Position numbers and translations under genes: made by a program. Shown here piece by piece: positions 25,240 through 35,246 of a stretch of DNA of 64,000 bases. The first letter of the stretch is position 1. The number at the start of each line of letters is the position of its first letter. The DNA comes from CAYOOT01 sp964405665 (GTDB lineage Bacteria; Bdellovibrionota_C; UBA2361; SZUA-149; CAZDWZ01): positions 10,918 through 74,917 of the forward strand of contig CAYOOT010000005.1 of NCBI GenBank assembly GCA_964405665.1. Reading direction: 5' to 3'. Under the pieces are notes generated by a model that ran no database searches, was not told the DNA's origin, and worked only from the letters and a program-made list of their open reading frames with translations.

Positions 25240-27342
25240 ATGGCCGATGTAAAAAATAAAAAAGAGAAATCAAGCAGCACGGCAATGACCTACATCGTGC
25301 CGATGTTACTGATTAGCGTCGTGGTGATTATGATCATCCCGATACCAACACCTTTGTTGGATATCTTGCTTTCATTTAATATCACACTTTCTTTAGTGAT
25401 TCTTTTTGTCTCTCTCTATATCGGTCGCCCTTTAGAGTTTTCATCCTATCCCTCCTTAATATTAATGACCACGCTATTTCGTTTATCAATGAACATCACT
25501 TCAACACGTTTGATTTTATTAAACGGCAGTGAGGGTCTCGGTGCTGCAGGAAATGTAATTAAGGCTTTCGGAACTTTTGTATTGGGAGGAAATTACGTAA
25601 TCGGTGTCGTGATTTTTGCGATCATTACCGTAATTAATTTTTCGGTAATCACCAAAGGTTCCGGTCGTATTGCTGAAGTTGCCGCACGTTTTACCTTGGA
25701 CGCGATGCCCGGTAAGCAAATGGCCATTGACTCCGACTTAAACTCCGGCTTAATCACCGAATCAGAAGCAAAAAAGCAACGTAAAGACATTGCTTCAGAA
25801 GCAGAATTTTATGGGGCAATGGACGGTGCTTCCAAATTCGTGCGCGGAGATGCCGTTGCCGGTATTCTCATTACATTTATCAACGTTCTGGGTGGCTTTT
25901 TTATCGGGATCGTCCAGGGCGGCATGGATTGGAGACAGGCGGCTTCAACTTACACTTTATTATCCGTCGGAGACGGTTTAGTTTCACAAATTCCTGCGCT
26001 AATAGTTTCAGTTTCTTCCGGTATGATTGTTGCGCGAGCAGCTTCCGGAGATGATTTGGGAACGGAAGTCGGCAAACAGTTAACTAATTATTCCCGTCCT
26101 TTAGTTCTTGCTTCTGCAGTAAGTCTCTTTTTTGCACTGGTTCCGGGTTTGCCATTTTTCCCTTTTCTTGTTTTAGGTGTGGCCACAGGAACTTTATCAA
26201 TGTCTGGCTCCAAAGAACTTCCTTCTGAAAAAGAAGAGAAAGAAAATGCTAAAACAAAAGCACTAAATGCACCAAGTGCCCCTGCTCCAGGAAGCACAGA
26301 AGAAGTGAAGACTCTACTGGGAGTTGATTTGCTGGAATTGGAAGTTGGTTATGAATTAGTGCCGATGGTGGATGCAGCAAGCGGCGGAGATTTGATTGAA
26401 AGAATCCGATCGCTTCGCCGGCAATTTGCAATGGATCTTGGTTTCATTGTTCCGCCAATTCATATCCGAGACAATGTGCGCCTCAAACCAGGACAATATC
26501 GCTTACTCTTAAAAGGCATCGAAATCGCTACCGGCGAAATCAAAAGACATCACTTTTTGGCGATGGATCCTGGCGGTTTGGAAGCAAAAATTCCGGGTAT
26601 CCCAACAAAAGAACCGGCCTTTGGTTTGGATGCTCTCTGGATTGCTGCCGTGGATAAAGAACGAGCACAGTTTGCCGGTTACACCGTAGTTGATCCGGCA
26701 ACAGTAATTATCACTCATGTCACTGAAGTTGTAAAAAGTCATTCCCATGAAATTCTCGGTCGTCAGGAAACTCAAACACTATTGGATACTCTTTCTAAAA
26801 ACCATCCGAAGTTAGTAGAAGAAGTTGTGCCACTGGTACTTCCTCTGGGCACAGTGCAACAAGTTCTTGCCGGACTTCTGCGCGAAGGAATCAGTATCCG
26901 AGATTTAAGAACAGTAATTGAAACACTTGCTGATTGGGGACCAAGCACGAAGTCTCCTGAAAAATTAATTGAACATGTAAGAAGATCTCTTGCCCGGGCA
27001 ATCACAGCAAAACATATCAATAACGATGGAGTCTTGTCCTTAATCAGCCTCACTCCAACTTTAGAACGAACGCTTTCTGATTCTTTACAAGTATCGGAAA
27101 ACGGTTCTTATTTGGCACTAGAACCGACTACCGCTCAAAAATTTATCGGCAACCTAAAAAATTCCGTAGAACGCTTTGCTCAAACAGGCAGCACTCCGAT
27201 ATTGCTCGCCCCGAGCACACTGCGTTCGGCTTTATTTTCATTTACAGAAAGATTTATTCCCGGTTTTACGATCTTATCGCATCAGGAGATTTCGCCGAGT
27301 ACTCGGGTGCAATCTTTGGGAGTGGTGAATATTGATCGGTAA
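25240..27342 (+). CDS. flhA: Flagellar export gate protein FlhA
   Basis: The 700-residue protein has an N-terminal membrane half (~8 helices) and the FHIPEP signature RIAEVAARFTLDAMPGKQMAIDSD in the cytosolic loop. Residues ~330-700 are the soluble nonamer-forming domain (LLGVDLLELEVGYELVPMVD, FIVPPIHIRDN). FlhA is the export gate that couples proton flow to substrate entry. Length and order are normal. It is followed after 87 bp by flhG; the usual flhF between them is absent. Confidence 0.98.
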   Translation: MADVKNKKEKSSSTAMTYIVPMLLISVVVIMIIPIPTPLLDILLSFNITLSLVILFVSLYIGRPLEFSSYPSLILMTTLFRLSMNITSTRLILLNGSEGLGAAGNVIKAFGTFVLGGNYVIGVVIFAIITVINFSVITKGSGRIAEVAARFTLDAMPGKQMAIDSDLNSGLITESEAKKQRKDIASEAEFYGAMDGASKFVRGDAVAGILITFINVLGGFFIGIVQGGMDWRQAASTYTLLSVGDGLVSQIPALIVSVSSGMIVARAASGDDLGTEVGKQLTNYSRPLVLASAVSLFFALVPGLPFFPFLVLGVATGTLSMSGSKELPSEKEEKENAKTKALNAPSAPAPGSTEEVKTLLGVDLLELEVGYELVPMVDAASGGDLIERIRSLRRQFAMDLGFIVPPIHIRDNVRLKPGQYRLLLKGIEIATGEIKRHHFLAMDPGGLEAKIPGIPTKEPAFGLDALWIAAVDKERAQFAGYTVVDPATVIITHVTEVVKSHSHEILGRQETQTLLDTLSKNHPKLVEEVVPLVLPLGTVQQVLAGLLREGISIRDLRTVIETLADWGPSTKSPEKLIEHVRRSLARAITAKHINNDGVLSLISLTPTLERTLSDSLQVSENGSYLALEPTTAQKFIGNLKNSVERFAQTGSTPILLAPSTLRSALFSFTERFIPGFTILSHQEISPSTRVQSLGVVNIDR

Positions 27343-27365
27343 AATGTTTTGGAAAACACAACGGT

Positions 27366-27401
27366 GAGGTTGCTTCGGTCGCGTTGCTCCCTCGCAATGA
27401 C
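27366..27401 (+). repeat. 36-bp relic of the palindromic element found at 56320
   Basis: This stretch (GAGGTTGCTTCGGTCGCG... to ...TCGCAATGAC) matches 56394-56427 with a few differences. It lies between flhA and flhG. Confidence 0.65.
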
Positions 27402-27429
27402 AATTTTAATGAAAAAAAAAGGAGAACCG

Positions 27430-28293
27430 ATGTTACAATTAGCAGACTCAAAAAAGGTAGCTACATACAAACCAAAAAAGAAAATGCCAAACAAAAGCAC
27501 AAGAACTATTGCCATTACAAGTGGAAAAGGCGGAGTAGGAAAAACTCACACCACTGTAAATTTAGGTCTGGCACTGGCGAACTTGGGAAACAAAGTATTA
27601 CTTCTAGATGGCGATTTGGGTCTGGCCAATATCAATATCCTTTTAGGTTTCAAACCGAAAAAAACACTGCAACAGGTAGTTAAGGGAGAAGCAGACTTAT
27701 CGGAAGTAATAGTCGAAGCTCTGGAAAATCTGCATGTTATTCCTGCCGCCAGTGGAATTCCGGAATTAACAATGCTTTCTGAGCATGAACGTTTAGCTTT
27801 AATCAATGCCTTTGATGACTTGGCAGATGAATATGATTATCTCCTAATTGATACGGCAGCAGGAATAGGAGATAATGTTTTATACTTCAATGTCGCCGCA
27901 GAAGATATTCTTGTAGTAATCAGCCCGGAGCCAACTTCCATTACCGATGCTTATGCCTTAATTAAAGTTCTTTCCACTCATTGCAACAGAAAGGAATTTA
28001 ATATTTTAGTAAACCGCGCCTCCAATATGACCGAAGCAAAAAGCACTTACCTGCAGCTGGCCAATGCCACAGAACATTTTTTAAATGTCAGTTTGAAATT
28101 AATTGGGCATGTCAGCGAAGATAGTTCTGTCTCCCAGGCAGTAATCCAACAAACTCCTTTTACAAAACTCTATCCTTCCAGCAAAGCCAGTCTGGATATT
28201 ACTAAAGTTGCCAACAAGATTAACGCTCAGCAAAAGACATCAACGGCTACTGGTGGATTACAGTTTTTCTTTAAAAGTTTGCTGGAAAATTAA
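27430..28293 (+). CDS. flhG: MinD-like flagellar number regulator FlhG
   Basis: The chosen ATG follows GGAGAA by 4 bases; a longer frame begins in repeat DNA and is unlikely to be used. The 287-residue ParA/MinD ATPase has deviant Walker A SGKGGVGKTHTTVN, LLLDGDLGLANINILLG, YDYLLIDTAAG and SPEPTSITDAYALIK, and ends in an amphipathic helix (GGLQFFFKSLLE) for membrane contact. FlhG normally controls flagellar number with FlhF. The N-terminal DQAxxLR FlhF-activating motif is not evident here (MLQLADSKKV), consistent with missing flhF. Confidence 0.92.
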   Translation: MLQLADSKKVATYKPKKKMPNKSTRTIAITSGKGGVGKTHTTVNLGLALANLGNKVLLLDGDLGLANINILLGFKPKKTLQQVVKGEADLSEVIVEALENLHVIPAASGIPELTMLSEHERLALINAFDDLADEYDYLLIDTAAGIGDNVLYFNVAAEDILVVISPEPTSITDAYALIKVLSTHCNRKEFNILVNRASNMTEAKSTYLQLANATEHFLNVSLKLIGHVSEDSSVSQAVIQQTPFTKLYPSSKASLDITKVANKINAQQKTSTATGGLQFFFKSLLEN

Positions 28294-28314
28294 GTCAGAT
28301 ATCTCTAAATTAAT

Positions 28315-30024
28315 CTAACTGCTTGCAACTTTAGCGTCAGGGTCAATTCTTGGTTGTATTTTCGGGGCCTCTTGTGGAACCGGTCTTTTTTCCGGTACGG
28401 GTTTATCTTCTGGTGGAATTATAATCGGATTGCTTGGTGGAGCAGGTCTTCTTTGAACAGGCGCTGTAATTGCTGGGCCACTTAGTGGCTTTGGTCTTTG
28501 TTTTTCTGCTTCAGCTCTTGGACTCGGCTCGACAGAGGGCAGTACTGTTTCGGCATCCCCTATTCCATATTTATTTCTTAAATCCGCAAGGGCTGTTAGT
28601 GCAGCACTACCTTTGCCCCAAGTAGTTTTTTTAATATCTTGAATAGCGGGGATTTCCTTGATCCATGAAGGAAGTTCATGAGTTCTCATAGAAACCCCCT
28701 GACGCACTTGAGCCTTCTTTTCTTCTTCCGTTAAAAACTGTTGATCGATTTCTTTAAACTTTGCAAAAGGACTAAAAGCTTTTTCGGAGAAAAGAATTCC
28801 GAATTGCTTTGTTTTAGAATCCACAACAGGGCGAACAAAAAATACTAATGGTTTGTTTTCTTCCACTTTATTGGGAACACGGATCTCCCATTGTTCAGGG
28901 ACAGCAGAACTTGGATTAGTAACATTTCCAGGATGATGAATAATCTTTATTAATTGATGATCTGTCGGATTTTGCGCCAAATTATGTAATACCGCCTTCA
29001 TTACTCTGGCACGTTCTAGTTCTAATCCAGTTAAATCTTTGCTCTGTGCTACATTTTGAACAGGAAGAGTAGGACGAATTAATGAAGCCCCACTTGGTTT
29101 CGATTCGGCAGGAGTTTGGCCCGGAGCTGTGGAATTAGCTTCCGCTATTTTCCGCGGGCGTATTGTATCTGGTTCCGCTACTGGAGATGTAGGGGTTGCT
29201 GTTCTTGGTCGCGCTGGAGTTGGAGCTGGGCTAGCTGGTTTAATAACCTCAAACGGATCCTCCTGCACTTCTGCTGGAGCAGGAGTGGAACGTTGCCTAA
29301 TCACTGGAGGAGCTATAGGAGTAACTGGCGAATAAGTTGTAGCAGGCTGGTCGTCATAAGAACTAGCAGGGCTAACAGCAGGTGGTTTTCCAATAAAAAC
29401 AAGTCCCCAATTTTTATTTCCACCAACTTGCAATGATGTTCCATTGTAATTTGAACTTTCTAAACCCACATTTTTGCCTGCTTCAGTAGGAACAAATTGA
29501 CCATAGCCGGTTAAGACATTGCAGCGGGGATTAACAGGAATTTGACTTCCATTAAGGATCACATGTCCAACTACCACGCCGTCACTATTTGAAATCGCAA
29601 TCTTGGCATTACAAGAATCTAGTTTTGTTGCTTCGGTTGCATAATATGGTTTTATTGTTTGATGATTATGCGCAAGCCATTCATGTTTGCCTGCACTGTT
29701 CTTTGACCATTCTTTAAGACTGCCCGATGAATCCAATTTAAAATAATGTCTTACAACTTCATTGCCCATAAAAAAAGTCTGGCCACAAGCATTTTGACTG
29801 TAAACAGGCTTTGAAGCATCAACATGATCAAGGTAATGAAAAACTTCTGTAGACTTAACACCAGGAGCTGCTTTTGCATTATTATCAACAGCATTTACTT
29901 GAGTTTTTTGTGCTAGCTGACTGATCACCTGATCATAACTATAGGAACTGCCATAGCAAGCAGGTAACATTACTGCTTGATTGCCATGATTATAATTTTG
30001 TCTACATTGTTGCTGATGTCCCAT
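28315..30024 (-). CDS. Unrecognised Pro-rich 569-aa protein
   Basis: No family recognised. Residues ~1-215 form a Cys/His/Tyr-containing globular region (PACYGSSYSYDQVI, FHYLDHVDASKPVY, GVVVGHVILNGSQI), with no signal peptide and no membrane helix. Residues ~215-320 are a Pro/Ala/Thr-rich linker. Residues ~330-470 are a second helical globular part (LTGLELERARVMKAVLHNLA, EEEKKAQVRQGVSMR). The last ~90 residues are a Pro-rich tail. It faces flhG tail to tail with a 21-bp gap. With the next two genes it forms an insertion between flhG and fliA. Confidence 0.7.
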   Translation of the reverse strand: MGHQQQCRQNYNHGNQAVMLPACYGSSYSYDQVISQLAQKTQVNAVDNNAKAAPGVKSTEVFHYLDHVDASKPVYSQNACGQTFFMGNEVVRHYFKLDSSGSLKEWSKNSAGKHEWLAHNHQTIKPYYATEATKLDSCNAKIAISNSDGVVVGHVILNGSQIPVNPRCNVLTGYGQFVPTEAGKNVGLESSNYNGTSLQVGGNKNWGLVFIGKPPAVSPASSYDDQPATTYSPVTPIAPPVIRQRSTPAPAEVQEDPFEVIKPASPAPTPARPRTATPTSPVAEPDTIRPRKIAEANSTAPGQTPAESKPSGASLIRPTLPVQNVAQSKDLTGLELERARVMKAVLHNLAQNPTDHQLIKIIHHPGNVTNPSSAVPEQWEIRVPNKVEENKPLVFFVRPVVDSKTKQFGILFSEKAFSPFAKFKEIDQQFLTEEEKKAQVRQGVSMRTHELPSWIKEIPAIQDIKKTTWGKGSAALTALADLRNKYGIGDAETVLPSVEPSPRAEAEKQRPKPLSGPAITAPVQRRPAPPSNPIIIPPEDKPVPEKRPVPQEAPKIQPRIDPDAKVASS

Positions 30025-30066
30025 GTTCCTCTTTTAATTAATCTTTAAATTATCCATATCTTTTTT

Positions 30067-31979
30067 TTAGTCAATACCACTTATCCCCGAGCCAAAATCA
30101 TCTCCAGCAGGTTGAGTTCTTGCTTGAAGGGTTACTTCCTGTCTTTCTGTCGGCGTCGCCGTTGGTACTTCTTGTGCAGCAGGCAAAGCAGGTTCTGCTG
30201 CTGAAGCTTGATCATTAGTAGGTGCATTTCTATTGCTCTGCGCCTCTAAACGATCGTATTCTGCCCGTAATTCTTCAAATCTATGCACAGCAACATCCCC
30301 CTCTAATCCCATTCTTGCTCTTGCAGCTCGGAAGATTCGATTAATTCTATAAGAAGGATCAATATTTGTCTTATTGGAAATGGCATCAGCAAGTTTACCA
30401 TTTAAAATATTTAGTATGGCTTGAGCTTGGGCTAAAGTAGTAATTTTATTATTTCCTATCAACCGGGCAATTGCTATAAAATCTGGTTCAGCTGTTGTTG
30501 TGTTTTCAGCCAAATTAGCTTCGTTGATCCTTTTTGCGGCCGCATTTACAGCAGCTTTTGCTCGAGATTGAATTTGTTCAGGCTGTAATCTAGAGTTGGC
30601 TACATCATCTGCAAATCTCTCCAAAGCTAATTCTAAATTGCCTTCTTTTAGCGCTGTCTCGAATATTGCTCCGTCTCTTGTTGGCCGAGAAACAAAAGAT
30701 TTAAATCCATCGGCAAAACGTTTTAATCCACTGCCTTCTGGAGCTAGTTTTTGTAAACCGGAAGCGATTAAGCCTCTGCCAAAATAGCATGCTGCTGCAA
30801 CTCCTCCAATCACAGGATTCGCAACAATACCATATGCTGAAAGCATACCAGCCGCAGCAGCCAATGTTCGATGTTCCTTAATCCAACCCGCTCTATTTGC
30901 TTGATACCATTTGGTAGTTACTCCGCCTTCAGTTTCTAATGTTTTTGCCGCAGCTTTAGCTTCTAGCGCTGCTTGATTGATCGCTTTTTCAACAGCAATT
31001 TCTTCTGCTGTTTTCGGTCGAGAAAATTTTGATTCTATCCATTCGGCGACACCTTGAAATCGCCCTGTCTTGTTAGAAACCCATCTAAACGCATTAGCAG
31101 CTCTGCCGCTTACTAGATAACCAATCCCTACTACTGCAGCAACTGTTGGACTTGTATAAAATCCAAGAGCTGCCAAAGCACTTGCTCCTGCAACTGCAAG
31201 TCTTGGATGCTCTCTCATCCAACCTTGTCTTAGAAATTGATAAGGTTTAGTTCTTAGGCTTCCTCCAGATCTATTGCCAATATCTGTAGCCTCGCTTGCT
31301 CCTACTTGTTGTTCAGTAGCTCGTCCCTGAGATCTCGTTGTTTCCGCAACTGCGCCTACAGTGTCTTGTCTTGCAGCATCTACCGTACGGGTTTCTGTTG
31401 CGGGAGCAACTTCTTCGCCGGCCGGACGCTTAGCACGCTCCACTCGATAATTAAGTGCACTGTCTGCTGCATTTCTTGCCAATTCTGCAGCACTCTTAGC
31501 TGGAGGTGGAAGCATTGGGCCGCCCACTTCCGCAGTGACTTCAGTTCCAACAAATATTTTTTTCCCCACCTGGATAGCCCAACGAGGTCCGTTTACCGCA
31601 GCTACGTGACCAACTTTTAAAGAACCGGCTGTAAGGAAAGCATGCGCCAGTTGTTGTGCATCAAAGGCATCGCCGAAATTGCCGCCATTTAAATATTGCT
31701 TGCTTCCTTCAACTCCAGATAAAGCCAAGGTTTCAGCGGAAGTATTGTATGTAAATTTTGCTACTTCTGATTTTAGTGCTCTTTGAGCTAAGTTTAATGT
31801 TGCAGTTTTAAGTCCTGTTCCTTCTATTCCTTGATAAGCAAGCTTTTCAGTAAAGCCTTTGGCCACAAGATTGTTAACTCCCTTTAAGGTTCCCAGAGTT
31901 ATTGTTGACCACATAATTTGTTGCAGGCAACTTTCATCATTAGTTAAAGATTCAGCATGAGTTAATCCATGATGAGCAA
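30067..31979 (-). CDS. Unrecognised Ala-rich protein with duplicated hydrophobic module (3' part, joins across gap)
   Basis: The frame is open from the stop at 30067 up to the scaffold gap (AHHGLTHAESLTND upstream of the first internal ATG at 31914), so this is probably the C-terminal part of the gene whose start is at 32942. Around residues 215-390 (counted from 31914) a ~60-residue unit occurs twice: YQFLRQGWMREHPRLAVAGA and YQANRAGWIKEHRTLAAAAG. Each copy is followed by a hydrophobic Ala/Gly-rich hairpin, ending ...YLVSGRAAN or ...YFGRGLIAS. The C-terminal third is helical and charged, ending in a Pro/Thr-rich tail like its neighbour. No known domain; a membrane-inserting role is only suggested. 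Confidence 0.65.
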
Positions 31980-32079
31980 NNNNNNNNNNNNNNNNNNNNN
32001 NNNNNNNNNNNNNNNNNNNNNNNNNNNNNNNNNNNNNNNNNNNNNNNNNNNNNNNNNNNNNNNNNNNNNNNNNNNNNNN
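31980..32079. other. Scaffold gap (100 N) inside a gene
   Basis: Exactly 100 N, the conventional unknown-size gap. Both flanks are coding in the same direction, so it most likely interrupts one long gene. Its true length is unknown. Confidence 0.95.
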
Positions 32080-32942
32080 GGCACAGCACCGCGAGCAATC
32101 ATTTCTGCGGAAGGATGCCTCCAGACTGCATCATTTTTTCTAAAGATCTCAGTAATCCGGTTGTGGGCATCAGTTTCTAGTTTTGTTCTTTCCTCGACAG
32201 AAAGTTCCAGTATCTTCTTCTGAGCTAGCGGAGAAAGCGCAGCTAGAGAAGTTAATTCTACAGAATTATGGCTGTTTTCCGAGCGCAAATGCTGGATTAA
32301 TTTTAATTGATCCTGGGCAATTTGCTGAGCGGGATTATCAGTCCCCGCAACATCTTTTAAATTTAATCCTAGCTTCTCAATAGTTTTTACAACAATGCCA
32401 TTGGGATCATCATATGCTCCAGATAAAAGCAAAGCATCATCCAAACTCTGTCTGGAATTTAAAAAATGTTCTACCAGTTGAGCTGGAGAATTCTTTGCCT
32501 TCTCCCCACCTTCTCCCCCAAGAAATTTGTCAGCTTCTTCTTTGGCGGTTTTTGTTTGATGATAATAAGAGTTTTCTCCGCCCCAAACATTTTTGCCCCA
32601 ATGATACTTGATGATTTCAAATGTTGAATCTCCCTTGGCTTCCCCTTTACGAGATTGTTCCTCTATCGCTGCTCTGATTACTCTCCATTGGTTGAAACGT
32701 TGCTCAAGAGCTGTTTGATTTTTGTCTGCCTCCGCCAAAATTTGCGCTTGTATTTCAGGTGGATACTGGCTGAATACTCTTTCAAATTCTTTTCTAGAAG
32801 CATTATGAGGAAGAACTTCGCCTGTAAACTTTGGAGCATGACTATTTAAGGCTCCTTCATCTGGAGCTGCAGATCTTAATTGTGGATTAGCAAGACTATC
32901 TTTAACTGATATCTTCTTGGGAGTTGCTTGAGTCGAGGCCAT
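32080..32942 (-). CDS. Unrecognised protein, N-terminal part (joins across gap)
   Basis: The ATG at 32942 has an AAGGA at 6-nt spacing and is preferred over an ATG two codons upstream. About 287 residues are readable before the gap. They start MASTQATPKKISVKDSLANP and are helical, charged and soluble, with HASRKEFERVF-like segments (NASRKEFERVFSQYPPEI), DKNQTALEQRFNQWRV and SVEERTKLETDAHNRI. No signal peptide or known family is seen. Together with the downstream piece the product would exceed 900 residues. It is divergent from the 33197 gene across ~255 bp of AT-rich DNA that likely holds both promoters. Confidence 0.65.
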
Positions 32943-33196
32943 AATCATTCCTTCAAAAAATCGTTTTCAACGTACAAAGAGATTTTAATAAAGTTATGTA
33001 CTGTTTCTTGCCATTTGATACTTAAAAAATGCCTAGATTTTTTCTTTTATAGTTTCAATATCTTAGGGAATAGAACTCTTAGAAATTAACGTTTTTGTAA
33101 GAACGAATTAATAAAACATATAGGCTACACATTCAGATTATTCCTCATAATATATATATAAATTATTAGATTGTTTTTTAATTTTTGGAGATTTAT

Positions 33197-33829
33197 ATGA
33201 CCGACGCCGCAGCACAAGCAGTTCCAGCAAGAAATACTAATCAGGCCTCTCCTCAGGCAACTTCTCCTGCAAAAACTCTTCCTAAAAGTTCAATAAAACC
33301 TGAGACTCAGGTTTTAGATGAACAAGGCGACCATCATATAGTTGTAACCGCAGAAGGTAGTAAAGTTAAAACAGCAGCTGGAGATCTGACTGTGCCAGCT
33401 AATGGTAAAATTTTTAGATATGAATCAGAGAAACTAAAACCAAATGCATCGGAGGCAGATAAAGCAAAAGATAAGGCCGATGGCCAAACAGATGGTTTTA
33501 TTTCTGCCTGGAAAGCTCTTGATAATTCAAAAATTTGGTATTTAACCAAGGATAATAAAGTAGTTAATAAAAGTGGAGAGATTGTCGGTGAAATCAAAGG
33601 TGATTTTAAAATAAATAAAGATAATTATGTTGAAAATTTCAAGGGTGCCAATTTCGCAGCATACCCCAACCTGAAATCGGCTAATAGCGGTATTTTTAAA
33701 GTTGGCACTGGTCCAGATGATGTTGCAGCTATCATTGCCGAACCAAGAGCTGAAAGTCAGGCTGCTGCCAAGGTTGTTCCTTCCCCAGCATCCGCTACTC
33801 CCGCCCTTCCCAAGGCAATTCCTACACGA
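33197..33829 (+). CDS. Unrecognised Ala/Pro-rich protein, N-terminal part (joins across gap)
   Basis: The ATG has GGAG at 6-nt spacing. Residues 1-45 are Ala/Pro/Ser-rich and disordered (MTDAAAQAVPARNTNQASPQ). A ~130-residue beta-rich region (HHIVVTAEGSKVKTAAGDL, KIWYLTKDNKVVNKSGEIVG, IKGDFKINKDNY) resembles a repeat-like scaffold. A Pro/Ala linker (VPSPASATPALPKAIPTR) then runs into the gap. No signal peptide. The same linker reappears in frame right after the gap. Confidence 0.65.
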
Positions 33830-33929
33830 NNNNNNNNNNNNNNNNNNNNNNNNNNNNNNNNNNNNNNNNNNNNNNNNNNNNNNNNNNNNNNNNNNNNNNN
33901 NNNNNNNNNNNNNNNNNNNNNNNNNNNNN
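33830..33929. other. Scaffold gap (100 N) flanked by an identical 55-bp repeat
   Basis: The 55 bases before the gap (33775-33829) are identical to the 55 after it (33930-33984). Merging them gives one uninterrupted reading frame. This is what an unmerged k-mer overlap, or an unresolved tandem repeat of the Pro/Ala linker, would leave. Confidence 0.9.
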
Positions 33930-34827
33930 TGTTCCTTCCCCAGCATCCGCTACTCCCGCCCTTCCCAAGGCAATTCCTACACGAACTGTACCAAAAAGTG
34001 CAGAAGCAATTGCAACTGAAGCGCAAGCTGAATTTTTGAGAGGAAAAACTGCTTTAGAAAATGCGGCAAAAGCTCTTAGTTTAGAGAGTGATGGTATACA
34101 AATTAAAATAGAGCAAATGACCAAATTGTCCGGTCCATTGTTTGGAAAAAGTTATAAAAAGATACCAGAATTAAAAATAGATGTTCTGACTAAAGGTATT
34201 AATGGTACAAAAACAGAATCATTTTATGTTGAGTTCAAAACTCCTCAAGTAAAAGATGATGGCAGTGTGCAAGAAGCAGGTGGTTGGCGGGTAAAAGCAA
34301 CAAGCATCCTTCATATAACTACAAATAATAACGATGGATTTGAAGAAGGTCTAAAAAGCTTCGCTCAAACAACTGGACAAAAGGGAACAAAGTTTTTCAA
34401 TGATCTGCTTTCTTTAAAAGATCAAGGAAAAATTAAATTAACAATTGAAATACAAGATCTGGCAAAAACGAAAATGGCTAGCGTCGCTGCTTTTATAACC
34501 GATTATGATGAAAAACACCCTTCGATTGACATTGCTCTTAATGAAAATCAAAGAAAAGATTCTCCAACACAGTATAAGATTATATTAAATAATAAATCTT
34601 TTTACCTGACATATATTGATGAAACATCAAGCTGTAAATCAAAAGGTTGGGTATTAAGTAGAACAGAGATTGTACACAATGAATATGATTCCAATGTAAC
34701 CAAACTTGAAAAAGGAGTTATAGATAAAGAAGGCAAGATTAAAGTACCTACTAATCGTGAAAATTCTTATGTGATGGACCCACATTTAAATGATTTTGTT
34801 AGAAAACTTTTAGCCTCTGAAAAGTGA
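33930..34827 (+). CDS. Unrecognised protein, C-terminal part (joins across gap)
   Basis: In frame with the linker after the gap, it continues TVPKSAEAIATEAQAEF and RGKTALENAAKALSLESDG. About 250 residues of alpha/beta sequence follow, with two similar-sounding halves: PELKIDVLTKGINGTKTESF ... WRVKATSILHI, and PSIDIALNENQRKDSPTQYK ... WVLSRTEIVHN. The likeness suggests a duplicated domain. No known motif. It ends ~140 bp before the small membrane protein gene. Confidence 0.65.
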
Positions 34828-34966
34828 AATCAAAAGCCCAATAATTCTAGGTAATTGAGACTTCAATCAAAATGTCCAATAAGATCAAATAGTTTTATTA
34901 TCACAAACTAGAGCAAAACTATCTGCTCTTTGAATCTTTCATTCCTCATCAAGCTTCTAAACATTA

Positions 34967-35227
34967 ATGGCTAAGCAAGAAGAGGAAAACGCAGAACAGT
35001 TTCTTTTAATTAAACGCTTGACTAGTGCTGTCTGTGTGATTTGTATTTTTTTAGTTACTTTTGGTGGTTTGAAAGCAAAGGTATCAATTCCAGAAATTTC
35101 TTGGAGAGCAACATTAGTTATTCTGGGGATTTTACTTGCTCAAACAGTTTTACTCAAAGTCCTTTCTGCTTGGGATGTAAAAAGGGAGATGTCACAAAAA
35201 ACACTAACGAAGAAAATAAAAAAATAA
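34967..35227 (+). CDS. Hypothetical 86-aa two-helix membrane protein
   Basis: Two predicted transmembrane helices (LTSAVCVICIFLVTFGGL and ATLVILGILLAQTVLLKVL) are separated by a short loop, with charged ends and a Lys-rich C-terminus. It ends 19 bp before fliA and is probably co-transcribed with it. It does not look like FlgN, FlgM or FliZ. Function unknown. Confidence 0.6.
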   Translation: MAKQEEENAEQFLLIKRLTSAVCVICIFLVTFGGLKAKVSIPEISWRATLVILGILLAQTVLLKVLSAWDVKREMSQKTLTKKIKK

Positions 35228-35246
35228 AACAAGGGAGTTGTAAACC

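Noticed and set aside
27349..27429. Upstream extension of FlhG by 27 codons
   Set aside because: The extra codons (VRLLRSRCSLAMTI) come from repeat DNA and lack a ribosome binding site; the ATG at 27430 has GGAGAA.
31962..31979. Short C-terminal end (LLIMD) read through the N gap
   Set aside because: The frame across 100 arbitrary N has no meaning; the other frame is open to the gap and continues into the long downstream gene.
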